NCBI GenBank assembly: GCA_949775045.1
Contig: OX459100.1
Location: forward strand, 19,541,268-19,605,267
Source: Metridium senile
Taxonomy: Eukaryota; Cnidaria; Anthozoa; Actiniaria; Metridiidae
Length of the DNA: 64,000 nt
Direction of reading: 5' to 3'
Shown here: in pieces, positions 42,201-52,729 of the stretch
How positions within the stretch are numbered: the stretch's first letter is position 1
How the letters are laid out: each line of letters starts with the position of its first letter
Notes under the pieces: model-generated
The model's database searches: none
What the model saw: only the letters and a program-made list of their open reading frames with translations
Told to the model about the DNA's origin: nothing
Made by a program: the position numbers and the translations under genes

Positions 42201-45200
42201 ATTATGAAATCTATGTTACTTCACAATTAATGCTAGTATCGAGCATTTAGAGCGAAATTATGTGGTGTAATGTGACATTTCTTTTAGTGTTAATGTCTTT
42301 CTTGGTGGAAAATGTAAATGATATTGACTGTATGACATATTTGTTAGATAGTAAATTTTATTTTTATTTATTTTTATTTATAAGTTCTTACTTCATATGA
42401 AGGCAGGGACACCACAACAGCTTTTACGCCAATTCTGTGGACCCTGTAGTATGCTGAGACCTGACCGTTGAATGATCAATGAATCTCAATATTATCCCCA
42501 CCCTACCCCCGACAGAAATATATGTCCAGTCCTATTACTGCAGGTTATATAAAGGATACGGCATTGATATAGCACCAGTTTGCTTTGTTTATCAGTCCTC
42601 TAAGAAACACTGGCTTCTGGGTATAGTCTAGTTTGAGATTCTTGAGAGACTCTGAAAAAAAATCACAGCAAATGTGATATTGACAAGGATGAAGAGTACA
42701 GTTTATATGACAACAACCTTGGAAGAACTAAACCATGTGACAAACTTGGTGCTAAACTTTACACTATCCCAGGTTGGTAGACAATAACTACATAAAATTA
42801 CATCCTAACTAGTTAGTAGACTTTGTTTAACGGATTTGTGGTGTGCATCGTTATATATAGATAATAAACATCATTTTGGTCTTGAATTTGATTACATTCT
42901 CCTTACCTGCAATTCTAACAGCTCTCTTATCTTCACCCACCACGACAACTGTAGGTGTTGGCTCTTCTGCCTTAGTAACAGTCTCCTTGACAACAGGTGC
43001 AACAGACAGAGTAGCTGCCTTAACTACCGGAGGTTTTGGAGTAGAGTTTCTAAACAAGTCAGCCCAAGAACTAACCACTGGTTTGGCGGGTTTAGCTGTG
43101 AGTTCAGAGTCTGATTTACTTGCCGTGGGCTTGTCTTTGTTGGAATGGAGATCAGCATCACTTTGGTTTGAGCTGCTTGAAGTATCGCCAGCAGTTAGCA
43201 CTGTCTCTGTTGTACTTTTAGTGTCAGTACTACTGGTATCGTGGTTCTCTTTGGTGAACACAGGCTTTTTGTCTTGATCTGAAAGACAAGTACTGAAGAC
43301 TTGAGGCAAAGAAAAATGAAAGGAAAAAAGTTGAGGAAAGAGGAATGAAGAAAGAAATGAAGGGAGGGATAGAAAAAGAAAAAAAATGGGAAAGGAAGAA
43401 GGAAGAAAAAGAGGAAGGGAGTTCAGAAGAAAGGCAGGAAAAAATGAAGGGATGAAGGATGAAAAGCCTATGAAAAGCCTGTGAAAAGCCTATGAAAAGC
43501 CTGTGAAAAGCCTATGAAAAGCCTGTGAAAAGCCTATGAAAAGACTATGAAAAGACTATGAAAAGACTATGGAAAGCCTATGAAAAGCCTATGAAAAGCC
43601 TATGGAAAGCCTATGAAAAGCCTATGAAAAGCCTATGAAAAGCCTGTGAAAAGCCTATGAAAAGCCTGTGAAAAGCCTATGAAAAGCCTGTGAAAAGCCT
43701 ATGGAAAGCCTATGAAAAGCCTATGAAAAGCCTATGAAAAGCCTACAAAAAGCCTATGAAAAGCCTGTGAAAAGCCTGTGAAAAGCCTATGAAAAGCCTA
43801 TGAAAAGCCTATGAAAAGCCTATGAAAAGCCTATGAAAAGCCTATGAAAAGCCTGTGAAAAGCCTGTGAAAAGCCTATGAAAAGCCTATGAAAAGCCTAT
43901 GAAAAGCCTATGAAAAGCCTATGAAAAGCCTATGAAAAGCCTATAAAAAGCCTATGAAAAGCCTATGAAAAGCCTATGAAAAGCCTATGAAAAGCCTATG
44001 AAAAGCCTGTGAAAATGATGATGGACCTATGAAAAGCCTGTGAAAATGATGATGGAAAGAAAACAGGAAGCAAAGGGTAAAACTGACATCTAATGAAGCA
44101 TGCAACATACCTTCACCAGCATTCTTTGCAGGAGTTTTACTAGTCTCTCCTGCTCCATCACTAACTGCAGTATTCTTGTCAACACCTGCTGCACCACTGC
44201 TACTGCGTACACGAGATGACCTGTCAATCAAACTAGCAGGACTCTTTTCTCTGTCACTGTCTTCACTTGATGAGCAAGGTACATCACCAGAACGCTGGTG
44301 TTGTCTTCTTTTCCTACGACGTCTTCTTGATCTCTCGTCATTCTGTGATTGACAGCCAAGAGGTGGAAAGTTTTCACAGTCTTGAAGATAGCTGGGACTA
44401 GAGAAAAAGGACAAGTTTATCATCACTGTAATCATCATCACTGTAATCATCATCAAAACCATCATAATAATCATCATTACTACCACCACCACCACCATCA
44501 TAATCATCATCATCATTACCACCACCACCATCATAATAATAATAATAATCATTAAATCATCATTACCACCATCATAATAATCATCATCATAATCATCACA
44601 GCAACCACCCTCATTATCATAACCATCACTATAATCATCATCATCACCATAATCATCATAACAATCATCACCACCACCACCATCATCATAATCACCATAA
44701 TTGTCATAACAATCATCACCACTACCACCACCTTTATTATCATAATCATCATTGTCATCATCCTCACCACCACTGCCATCACTATCATAATCATCATTAT
44801 CACTGTCATCATCATCATCACCACTGCCATCATTATCATAATCATCATTATCACTGTCATCACCATCATCATCATAATCACTGTCATCATCCTCACCACC
44901 ACTGCCATCACTATCATAATCACCATTATCACTGTCATCATCCTCCCACCACTACCAACACCATCACTATCATAATCACCATTATCACTGTCATCATCCT
45001 CACCACCACTGCCATCATTATCATAATCACCATTATCCCTGTCATCATCATCACCATCATCATCATACCACTTACCCATTATTACCAGTTTCTCTATCTT
45101 CTATGACACTTGTCCCACCGAACTGTACCACTAGGCCTTTGTCTTCCACTTTGCAGTCAGACAGAAACAGTACCGGCGTATCATTTCTTACGGACTGCCC

Positions 45201-47237
45201 TTCCTGCTCACTTTCAAGACCAATCTCTACGCCTGAGTCTTCCAGTCCGATAGGCCCACATTTACTAACACCGGACTTGAGGCCAAACTCTGATGGTAGA
45301 ATTGAAGTTAAATAAATTATGGATGGTGAATGCTACTCTAAATTATAGACAGCTATGTTCCAGTGCGACTACTGAAACCGGGGCCACCCAATCAAATTTC
45401 AAAATATATATTTTTTGAGATGAAATAAACACCTTGTACAAAGCTCGACAAAATTCAATAAACTTGAAAGGTTGAAGTAACATATAGTTATTATGAATCA
45501 AAAACCAGCCTACAAACAACTCTTTGATTTGACCTTGTACAAGGTTCTCACAGGTTAAAATGTTTCTTATTCAATGTTGATCTATTTCATTCACATACAA
45601 TGGAAATGTTTAGGATTTTAAGCAACAAAATCAAACATTTGTAGAGATTCTGTTGTTCATATTCTCGATCCTGATTGGATAATTATGTTTTGGTGGCCCA
45701 GGTTTCAGTAAGTGCACTGTAAATGCAGTTTGAGTTTGTTTGGTGAGCTGTTACAATACAATAAACTTGAATTTAAAATAGCAAATACGTGCCTATAGCT
45801 CCCTTATAATAAAAGTTTTACAGTACGCTAGTTTTTAAATCATTTTTTGGAATAAATGATTATAATATCATTAGCACATTACTGAACAATGAAAGTATGA
45901 AAAAATAGCTCCCAGTGAGAAAATTACAATTACAAAAATGAACATGTCTTCCTTGTGTCACAAAGTGTTTTTTTTGCATCAACATTTTGTGTCAAGTTGA
46001 AAAACATTTACAGTGCGAATCACAAAACCGTGGGCACCCACAAATATTTTAGAAATCGTTTTTTCTTCGTTGAACAACTGAGAAACACCTATATCACCGC
46101 AAGAAGTTTGAATGATGTGTAGTATGATAAACTTTTTGTAGTTAGAGTTGTTTATGAGTTGTTCAACGAACAATAAACGTTTTCTAAAACATTTCTGGGT
46201 GCCCACGGTTTTTTGATTCACACTTTAACTTTTTACAATCATCAATTGAAATGTACAATTATATACAGCTTCTGGTTTGCTTATTGGTGACCAAACTTGA
46301 CTATTGTTTGATTTACAACCAATTCTCAGTTACTGTCTTCATGTTTTCCCTATGGGATGTGTAACACCATTCAGTGCAACAAAATTCTTTGTCCAATGTA
46401 AACAAACCAAAAATAATAATGATGCATAATTTGATAATTATACATCGATTGTAAAAAATATGAAACTTTTGAGAAATTTGCAAACATATGTAAAAAGTTT
46501 TGAAACAAAAACAACAAGTTCTAAATCGAGCTTAAATGTTTAGCCACACCCCTGTAGTATTATCGATAATACTTGCACGGCTTGTGTTACATTTAACGAT
46601 TTCTGGCAGGAAACACTGTTGATATTTTATCAGTTAAAAAAGCCAATAAATCAACAATAAACTAGCACTACATGTCGTAGCAGCAATGATTTGTTGAAAG
46701 ATGCTAGCGATGAAGTCGTTACAAGTAACAGCAACAACTAGCGATAAGTTAATTTATTTCTAGTACGTGTAGTAAGGTACTAAGCTAGCAGGTTGAACAC
46801 AACGATCAGCGCATAAGCAAGTTTCAACAGGTAGTACACGCAATTTAATACCTTCTTCTTTGTGGACCGTATCGTCTTCATCATCTGAGCATTCGAGATC
46901 ACAGAGAAACTACAAAAACAACAACATAAACAAATAGTAGCTAAATTGATTTCATATCTTTAAAAGTACGAACGCTTACACTAAACCGCCTCAAAAGACA
47001 AAGAAGCGTTAAAATAAGTCATGTAAATAAGTCGTTGATAAATACCTCAACCGGGGGCCTAGTTGAGCTCACTTGTCTCAGAATACGATGCCAATCTTCG
47101 ACAGAGAAATCACCAAAACACAGGTTCTACGAGAAAGAAAAGATCATGAGCGCGCTCCTCAAAAACACCCCACGAACCCCGTAGAAAGACACTCCATGCA
47201 ATAATTACAGTTCAAATACCTCAACAGGGTTTGGCAT
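35391..47237 (-). CDS. USP10: ubiquitin carboxyl-terminal hydrolase 10, 16 exons, 737 aa
   Basis: A cysteine-protease deubiquitinase that acts with G3BP-type partners on substrates including p53 in vertebrates. Exons: 47237-47220, 47126-47046, 46909-46852, 45289-45076, 44397-44111, 43278-42907, 42651-42560, 41492-41389, 40788-40748, 40664-40561, 39482-39249, 38401-38276, 37849-37763, 37006-36865, 36015-35950, 35578-35391; the sum is in frame. Exon 2 carries CFGDFSVEDW, equivalent to the N-terminal IFGDFSPDEF motif. Exons 4-6 encode a low-complexity linker with an Arg/Lys cluster (RSRRRRRKRRQ). The catalytic Cys box is [20 protein letters not shown] (exons 7-8), GRQEDAEEFL is in exon 11, VLILHLKRF in exon 14, and the catalytic His box GGHYTAD in exon 16. 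Human USP10 is 798 aa; the shorter linker explains the difference. Confidence 0.95.
35590..35938. repeat. (CAAT/CACTCAGT)n repeat in USP10 intron 15
   Basis: TCAATCAATCACTCAG-type units fill almost the entire intron between the last two exons, up to about 10 bp from the exon 15 donor. Confidence 0.9.
36075..36842. repeat. palindromic MITE amplified into a five-unit, about 150-bp tandem array
   Basis: Outer ends match the single MITE at 12852-13024 (TCTTTACCTCCGTATGCAAA at the left, GGTAAAGAGGTCT at the right). The internal unit, from GCCCATTT to AAGGTAAAGAGATCTATT, repeats at about 36090, 36240, 36390, 36540 and 36690. Units differ by a few bases. Lies in USP10 intron 14. Confidence 0.9.
37055..37150. 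repeat. (ATT/ATC)n microsatellite
   Basis: Imperfect trinucleotide run upstream of USP10 exon 14, within intron 13. Confidence 0.9.
37265..37590. repeat. (AATG)n with AACAA interruptions, USP10 intron 13
   Basis: AATGAATGAACAAATGAATG-type units over about 320 bp. The minus-strand Phe/Ile/His/Ser frames across it are artefacts. Confidence 0.95.
38812..38970. mobile_element. inverted-repeat MITE
   Basis: CCAGGAGGTTCACACTAGC and GCTAGTGTAAACCAGG end an element whose subterminal CATAAGCATAAGCAAG / CTTGCTTATGC parts are also inverted. In USP10 intron 11. Confidence 0.7.
39150..39242. repeat. (GACA)n microsatellite 6 bp from the USP10 exon 11 donor
   Basis: CAGACAGACAGACAGACAGA-type run ending next to the minus-strand donor GTATGTTG at 39248-39241. 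Confidence 0.9.
39551..39621 (-). tRNA. tRNA-like sequence (degenerate tRNA or SINE head)
   Basis: On the minus strand GTCCTTG and CAAGGGC form a full 7-bp acceptor stem (one G-U). GTGTT/AACAC gives a D arm with box A (TTGTAGTGGTAAC), TCGG/CCGA gives an anticodon stem with a CTAGAAA loop, and GGGGTTCAATTCC is a B box. The T stem is imperfect, and the apparent AGA anticodon (Ser) lacks the long variable arm of serine tRNAs. It is more likely a tRNA-derived SINE head or pseudogene. In USP10 intron 10. Confidence 0.4.
39790..40200. repeat. (ATG/GTG)n microsatellite in USP10 intron 10
   Basis: Imperfect TGATGATGGTGATGATAATG-type trinucleotides with a longer period (AATGATAAAGATA words recur near 39930 and 40025). 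Confidence 0.95.
41952..42166. repeat. palindromic element, about 215 bp
   Basis: AACAGGTTCCAATTTAAATC is answered by GATTTAAATGGGAACCTGTT. Within the arms TTTAAATCTGTACTT is duplicated, and CAACCAATCAGAG / CTCTGATTGGTTG surrounds the centre. In USP10 intron 7. Confidence 0.85.
43456..44045. repeat. 11-bp tandem repeat TGAAAAGCCTA, over 50 copies
   Basis: Units are TGAAAAGCCTA or TGAAAAGCCTG with few other changes over about 585 bp in USP10 intron 5. A purine-rich stretch (43300-43450) precedes it. Confidence 0.97.
44405..45072. repeat. (ATC/ACC)n microsatellite filling USP10 intron 4
   Basis: Imperfect CAT/CAC triplets with an about 75-bp higher-order unit (CCACTGCCATCACTATCATA recurs). 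They run from within about 5 bp of the exon 4 donor (45075) to just before the exon 5 acceptor. Confidence 0.95.
45361..45719. mobile_element. MITE with AGTGC...GCACT ends, 359 bp
   Basis: CAGTGCGACTACTGAAACC and GGTTTCAGTAAGTGCACTG are inverted, followed inward by GGGGCCACC / GGTGGCCC. In USP10 intron 3. Confidence 0.75.
46012..46224. mobile_element. TTAA-type MITE, 213 bp
   Basis: AGTGCGAATCACAAAACCG is answered by GGTTTTTTGATTCACACT. Flanks are TTAC (46008-46011) and TTAA (46225-46228), so the duplication has one mutated base. GTGGGCACCCA and CGTTGAACAACT are also mirrored inside. In USP10 intron 3. Confidence 0.75.
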
Positions 47238-47866
47238 ATCAAAACTATTGTACTACAAATAGCTAGATATTTCGTGGAGCCTTCATTTTACAATTTTTTT
47301 GAACACTATCTTCTGATTTCACAACCAGCTTTCCGCCATGTTGAAACACACCAGTACGCATGCGCGTCCAAAAAGTATGATGTCATTGTTTTTGGTATAT
47401 AATCCCGTGGGAGACTGGACATCAAAAGGGATACACCTGTTTTTAAAAGGTAGTCCAAGAAATATATATAAAACAATTTCAGAAAAACAGATAATACAAA
47501 CCAATAAAAATGAGGTTTTATTACTACGTTGTAGTAAAGGTTTTTAAAAATGATGACCACGATGAATTCGAAGATGATGATGATGATGATGATTATTATT
47601 ATTTTGTTATTGTTATTAATTTTTTTTTTTTTTTTTTGACGACTTCGAGGTTTGGGGTAGGTTGCCGTGCGCCTTGAAGACCGTCCCGTTCATTTCATTA
47701 GTTGTCCTTCATCTGTTGTGAGACACAGTTAATGAGCTTGAATTCACTAAAGACAAATGCTAATTATCAATAAGATTATATCTCAACTATTTTAATATTT
47801 TAATATTTTTAAAAGTGTATGATCTACTGAGCTGTAGTCATTGATAACAACACAAGCTATTCAAAC
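47238..47866. promoter_or_regulatory. USP10 / protease-A divergent upstream region
   Basis: About 95-130 bp upstream of the USP10 start are CCGCCATGTTG (47333-47343, YY1-like) and CGCATGCGCG (47357-47366, NRF1-like), typical of housekeeping promoters. A (GAT)n(TTA)n stretch with a T-run lies at 47568-47638. From about 47655 on the sequence is the upstream region of the protease gene; the same region recurs near 51135 and 52336. Confidence 0.5.
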
Positions 47867-49741
47867 ATGAAGGTCTATACTGTAGTAATATTCTTGTGCT
47901 TTGCTGTGGATTTATCAGCGAGTAGGGAAACTTCTTCTAGAGGTAAACACATCAATACACGTTAAGCACTTTTGACCTTGTAACTGATACGGATGTATAC
48001 ATTTATATACCTTTTCGACGAAAGAAAACATTAGAATTAAACTCGCATAGAGTTGCAGTTGGACTAGTTAGAGTTGTTTCATAGCGAAAAGCAAAGATGG
48101 TATTGAAGTTTAAAAGTGCAAATAAATATCCCATATACTAATTTGGACAGGATCAAGTTATATTAATTAAGGAGTCAACAACATTTCAAAATAATTTTTT
48201 ATCCTAACCTTGCGAGTGCGTTTAAAAAAAGTTAAACCTGTAGTAAAAGATATTATAATGACATGTACAAATCGTATTAAATCTAGTTTTAATATATTGT
48301 GAACAACGAGCTTGCCTTTTCAAAAATATCGTAACACGTTTAACTGCTTTAGTTTCGAAGAACTCTTAATTTCGTCATGTTAATGTCTTATATATTTTAA
48401 TAAAAACTGACCGACACGTCATTTTTTATAGCTAAAACTAATCGCAGGAGGTGTCTAATTGAACAATGCGTATATCTTAAAAAAAACATGACCCCTGGGG
48501 GGAGGGGATAGTAACTATAACGATAGCCTAGCAGTCCATTACTAGTTCAGTTACAAATGATGACTGTTGGCAGTCAAAGGACATGAAGCGTGCCCGTCTA
48601 GACTGCATTATTCATTTCATTATTTGATTTTTGACTTCATTCCTCGTTTTTCAAACTTCTCAAAATTCATATAAATAATTATGATATCAAAAATAATTGA
48701 TACTATTATTAATATAGATAATAAATCTTATTATTCCGTGAGATTTAAAGAGGTTTCAATAAGTTTTTGAATACTTCAATGGAATTCTCGAAAACGAAGA
48801 ATGAAGTCAAGAAGCGAATAATAAAACGAATAATGCAGTCTAGACGGGCACGCTTCATGTCCTTTGACTGTTATCTTACCAATGTAATGGTTTCTTGACC
48901 TGTACAGATTTAAAGAAGCGTATCGTGAATGGTGGTAAGGCTAATACTGACCAGTTCACGTGGTATGCAAAGATAGCACTCAGAAACTACCCAGACGATA
49001 CATATTGTGGAGCTTCCATCGTTGCCGCTGACTGGATCGTTACGTCGGCTCAATGTGATTTAAATGATAAAAGTCAACTGTTGGTGAAAATTGGTAAGGC
49101 ACTAGCTATAGCTGTCAGTCCTTTGGTTGGTTGGTTGGTTGGTTGGTTGGTTGGTTGGTTGGTTGGTTGGTTGGTTGGTTGGTTGGTTGGTTGGTTGGTT
49201 GGTTGGTTGGTTGGTTGGTTGGTTGGTTGGTTGGTTGGTTGGTTGGTTGGTTGGTTGGTTGGTTGGTTGGTTGGTTGGTTGGTTGGTTGGTTGGTTGGTT
49301 GGTTGGTTGGTTGGTTGGTTGGTTGGTTGGTTGGTTGGTTGGTTGGTTGGTTGGTTGGTTGGTTGGTTGGTTGGTTGGTTGGTTGGTTGGTTGGTTGGTT
49401 GGTTGGTTGGTTGGTTGGTTGGTTGGTTGGTTGGTTGGTTGGTTGGTTGGTTGGTTGGTTGGTTGGTTGGTTGGTTGGTTGGTTGGTTGGTTGGTTGGTT
49501 GGTTGGTTGGTTGGTTGGTTGGTTGGTTGGTTGGTTGGTTGGTTGGTTGGTTGGTTGGTTGGTTGGTTGGTTGGTTGGTTGGTTGGTTGGTTGGTTGGTT
49601 GGTTGGTTGGTTGGTTGGTTGGTTGGTTGGTTGGTTGGTTGGTTGGTTGGTTGGTTGGTTGGTTGGTTGGTTGGTTGGTTGGTTGGTTGATAGGTGGTTG
49701 GTTGACTCCAATTCCTTTTTTCTTGTTGTTTCGCAGCCTGA
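47867..49741 (+). CDS. truncated trypsin-like serine protease homologue, copy A (88 aa, likely non-catalytic)
   Basis: Exon 1 (47867-47942) encodes a signal peptide, [18 protein letters not shown], then SRETSSR. Exon 2 (48908-49093) encodes the start of a chymotrypsin-fold domain: [10 protein letters not shown] is the zymogen cleavage site, [18 protein letters not shown] is the segment that normally holds the catalytic His (TAAHC), and here His is Gln. Exon 2 ends with a GT donor. The next acceptor (TTTCGCAG at 49729-49736) leads straight to a stop (GCC TGA), then AATAAA at 49808-49813. Exons for the catalytic Asp and Ser are absent before copy B. It may be a pseudogene or a short secreted protein; family known, function not. 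Confidence 0.6.
48572..48869. mobile_element. MITE with over 40-bp perfect terminal inverted repeats
   Basis: AGTCAAAGGACATGAAGCGT onward (to about 48615) is exactly mirrored at 48825-48869. The next 30 bp (TTCATTATT...ACTTCATTC) are also mostly mirrored. It lies in intron 1 of protease copy A, 38 bp before exon 2. Confidence 0.9.
49123..49689. repeat. perfect (TTGG)n microsatellite, 567 bp
   Basis: About 142 uninterrupted copies of TTGG, with no substitution seen. It lies in the intron after exon 2 of protease copy A, 30 bp from the donor. All GWLV and NQPT reading frames across it are artefacts of the tetranucleotide. Confidence 0.98.
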
Positions 49742-49813
49742 TCACTTGAATTAATGCCAATCAATTGTCAGCCCGTCAACAAACAAGATTGTATGACAAA
49801 TACTCAAAATAAA

Positions 49814-50225
49814 ATGATATCAAAATACATGAACTGTCTACATTGTGCCTTTGAAGTTAAGGGGTGGGGAGACTAAAAAAAATCATACTCAACTTATGAC
49901 ATGGATCGATTAGATTCAGTAAGATGAAATTAATAATATGGCGGAATGGTTTCCTTTTGTATTTGATGTTTCTGGTTGAGTGATACTGACTAAATAGTCA
50001 CTAAATAGAAACTATTAGTTAGTAACTTTTTTTGCTTCAGTATTTTATGGTTTATATGTGTAATGTTTATAGAATCCCTATTTTGGTAAATCTGTTCTTC
50101 GGTTGTTATTTAATTACTATAACTGAATCTCGAGTAGATTTTCGCATATACAAGATGGCTAATTAGCGTTGATTTGTCAGTTTTACCTCAGTATTGTTTC
50201 CTCAGAAACGCCTTGCTAAGGATTA
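49814..50225. other. intergenic, no gene; part of a duplicated unit
   Basis: CTCGAGTAGATTTTCGCATA and GCTAATTAGCGTTGATTTGT (50125-50180) recur in direct orientation at about 52146-52200. This marks a local duplication of the protease intergenic region. Confidence 0.6.
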
Positions 50226-50503
50226 GATATAAATGGAAACTAGCGAGTAAACTAGTATAGGCTGCGTCGGTGTTTGATATAAACGATAGGTAATAGAATG
50301 AAATTTGTAACACAGTAAAAAATGTTGACTTAACTTTACTGACGTTTCGAGCTTTAGCCCTTTGTTGGAGTAAACTTGAAGGTGTATTTGATAGTTAAGA
50401 TAAAATCTAATTAATCATAAGCATTTGTCTTTAGTGAATCAAAGCTCATTAACTAGATATATTTACTTGTGTCCCCAATTAGTAGCTTATGCTAAATACT
50501 ATT

Positions 50504-50710
50504 AGACCCCGTCTACACGGATCCGGATACTTTTGAAACCGAAACTTTTGATACTTTTTGATGCGAATCGGCCTATCGTCCACATGAATCAAGTGAATCC
50601 GGTCACCCAAACCGCATACTTTTACTTGAATCCTCCGGATACACGGATTCGTGTGGACGCAAATATTTCTATGCGGTTTCAGCCGGATCGGATTCGTGCA
50701 GACGAGGCCT
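50504..50710. mobile_element. MITE with CGTCTACACGGATCCGG end
   Basis: AGACCCCGTCTACACGGATC and GGATTCGTGCAGACGAGGCC are diverged inverted ends. Repeated GGATACTTTTGAA-type words lie inside. The 79-aa frame across it is not a gene. Confidence 0.65.
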
Positions 50711-50906
50711 TAGACACAATGATAAAGGTTTATTGTATTGTTAACAGTTTAAGATATTCCGTGCAAATATAGACGTTTACTATCATTATGCAACGTAGAA
50801 AAAATAAAGAGTTAACTACTGAATTTTCAGTTAACCAAGCGACAGAGTATATACTTAATAACAATAATGATATGTTCATGCAAGACGAACAATGAATGAT
50901 TTTGAT

Positions 50907-51012
50907 GTAGCCGGGCCTTTGAGAATTGAGACGCGTGAATAGTTGTTAAAAAGTCTCTATCATGCATTGCAAGCTCAACGTTCGTCTCGCTTCGATGCAA
51001 AGGCCCGGCTAC
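50907..51012. mobile_element. short MITE with GTAGCCGGGCCTTTG ends
   Basis: GTAGCCGGGCCTTTG and CAAAGGCCCGGCTAC are perfect 15-bp inverted ends over 106 bp. CAAGATGGCGCAGGG follows at the right. Confidence 0.8.
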
Positions 51013-51846
51013 CTTTCAAGATGGCGCAGGGATCTGTGAAGGAGACAATTTACATGCGATGTTCGGTACAACTGATGAAGAAACGAAAAACACATTTGTA
51101 ATAAAATGTCCTAAGTTAGATGGGCGTTGCCATGCGCCTTGAACACTTGAAAAACTTGTCGCCTTTACTTCATTAGTCGTTCTTCATCTGTTGTGAGAAA
51201 CAGTTAATGAGCTTTGATTCACTAAAGACCAATGCTAATGATCAATAAGATTTTATCTTAACTATCAAATACACCTTTTTTACTCCGACGAAGGGCTAAA
51301 GCTCGAAACATCAGTAAAGTTAAATCAACATTTTTTACGGTGTTACAGATTTCATTCTATTACCTATCGTTTATATCAAACACCGACGCAGCCTATACTA
51401 GTTTACTCGCTAGTTTCCATTTATATTAAATACACCATTGAGTCAGTTATCAGTCCGGGGTATGGTTTCCTAAGTAACTGTAGTAATAGTATCTAGAATA
51501 AAAAAAAAAACAGATATTACGGACAGATTAGGTTAAAAAGACACCAATGGATCGCTTCATTATGCAGAAATATTACTAAAATAGGATTCATTTTTCGATC
51601 TCTCTTGTAACTCATAATTTAATCTGTAATTAGTGACTATTTAACTACAATCTTTACCTCTATAACACTCTTGATAATGACACCAGGTCGTGTCGAAACG
51701 TTGGGTAAAACTACAAATCTTGCCGTCGTTTATTCCATTATAAAATGTTTAAAAACAAAAAGTTTAGTTCCCTTGTATAGGGTGTGGATTTTCTTACTTT
51801 CTAGTTTCTTCCATAGCTATATGGGCCGATTTTTAGACCTCTGGAA

Positions 51847-51982
51847 CCGGTTGTACGAAGGGTGAATAGCGCTATCCACCGGATAAATCCTTCATTTATC
51901 CAGCGGATAAAATCTATAAAAAACCTATGCAGTGGATAACTTTTATCCGCGGATAAGTTTACTCCACCCTTCGTACAACCGG
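51847..51982. mobile_element. MITE with CCGGTTGTACGAAGGGTG ends
   Basis: CCGGTTGTACGAAGGGTG and CACCCTTCGTACAACCGG are perfect 18-bp inverted ends. GGATAAAT/ATTTATCC and GTGGATAACTTTTATCC words fill the inside. Confidence 0.9.
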
Positions 51983-52560
51983 ACTTTACTATAATAATAA
52001 TAATAATGTTTAATACTTATATTGCGCATTTTAACATGTTATATATGATCAAATACTATTTATCCATCAGTATCAAAAAACAGGTCAAGTTTACCCCTCC
52101 CCACGGGAATTATATTCAGTGATAAGATCTAGAACGCATCTGAATTTCGAGTAGATTTTCCATGCATATACAAGATTAGCGAATTAGCGTTGATTTGTCA
52201 CTGTTTGATCCCAACACAAGCAATGTCATTAGTAGTGGCTACTTTCAGTTCCTCACTATTGAATCCCCAAAAAAATAAACGCCTTGCTTAGCTAGGATGA
52301 AGTCAGAGGTAATATGAAGTAATATTTCAAAAGCGTTGCCGAGCGCCTTGAAGACTCCTTTAAAAAACTGTCTCCTTTATTTCATTAGTTGTCCTTCGTC
52401 TGTTGTGAGACACAATTAATGAGCTTTGATTCACTAAAGACAAATGCTAATGATCAATAAGATTTTATCTCAACTATTAAAGACACGAACCTGAGTGCAT
52501 GATACCACAGTTGCATTGAGTTGTAGTCATGCAATTGATAACAACACAAGCCATTCAAAC

Positions 52561-52636
52561 ATGAAGGTCTATGCTGTAGTAATTTTCTTGTGCTTTGCTG
52601 TGGATTTATCAGCGAGTAGGGAAACTTCTTCTAGAG
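52561..52636 (+). CDS. exon 1 of a second trypsin-like gene (copy B), partial
   Basis: Encodes [18 protein letters not shown] plus SRETSSR, one residue different from copy A, and ends at the same GT donor (GAGGTAAACACAT). The 220 bp upstream are also near-identical to copy A. Intron 1 matches copy A to about 52695, is then replaced by a 10-kb block, and homology resumes near 63150. No RIVNGG exon 2 is visible before the window ends, so the rest would lie beyond 64000 if present. Confidence 0.7.
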
Positions 52637-52704
52637 GTAAACACATTTATCAACTTTAAGCACTTTTGACTTTGTTACATTTATATATATCTCGGCGCAA
52701 CAAC

Positions 52705-52729
52705 GCCTGCCTCGGGTCCTCAAGTCGCC
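52705..52729. repeat. left inverted repeat of the 10-kb block
   Basis: GCCTGCCTCGGGTCCTCAAG then TCGCC. It matches, inverted and with two small differences plus a 3-base gap, GGCGATTTAAGGACCGGCCG then AGGCAGGC at 62784-62811. Confidence 0.55.

Larger units (their letters stand above)
50230..51425. repeat. large inverted repeat: promoter fragment plus GAAGGGCTAAAGCTCG repeat
   Basis: 50230-50373 is a minus-strand copy of the dispersed repeat, followed at 50376-50448 by an inverted piece of the protease upstream region. The mirror image is the upstream region at about 51120-51280 followed by a plus-strand repeat copy at 51281-51425. The arms are about 210-235 bp and enclose two MITEs. Confidence 0.8.

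Noticed and set aside
49074..49764. GWLV and NQPT repeat proteins of about 200-284 aa
   Set aside because: All arise from the (TTGG)n tract read in different frames; the flanking exon has a clear GT donor before the repeat.
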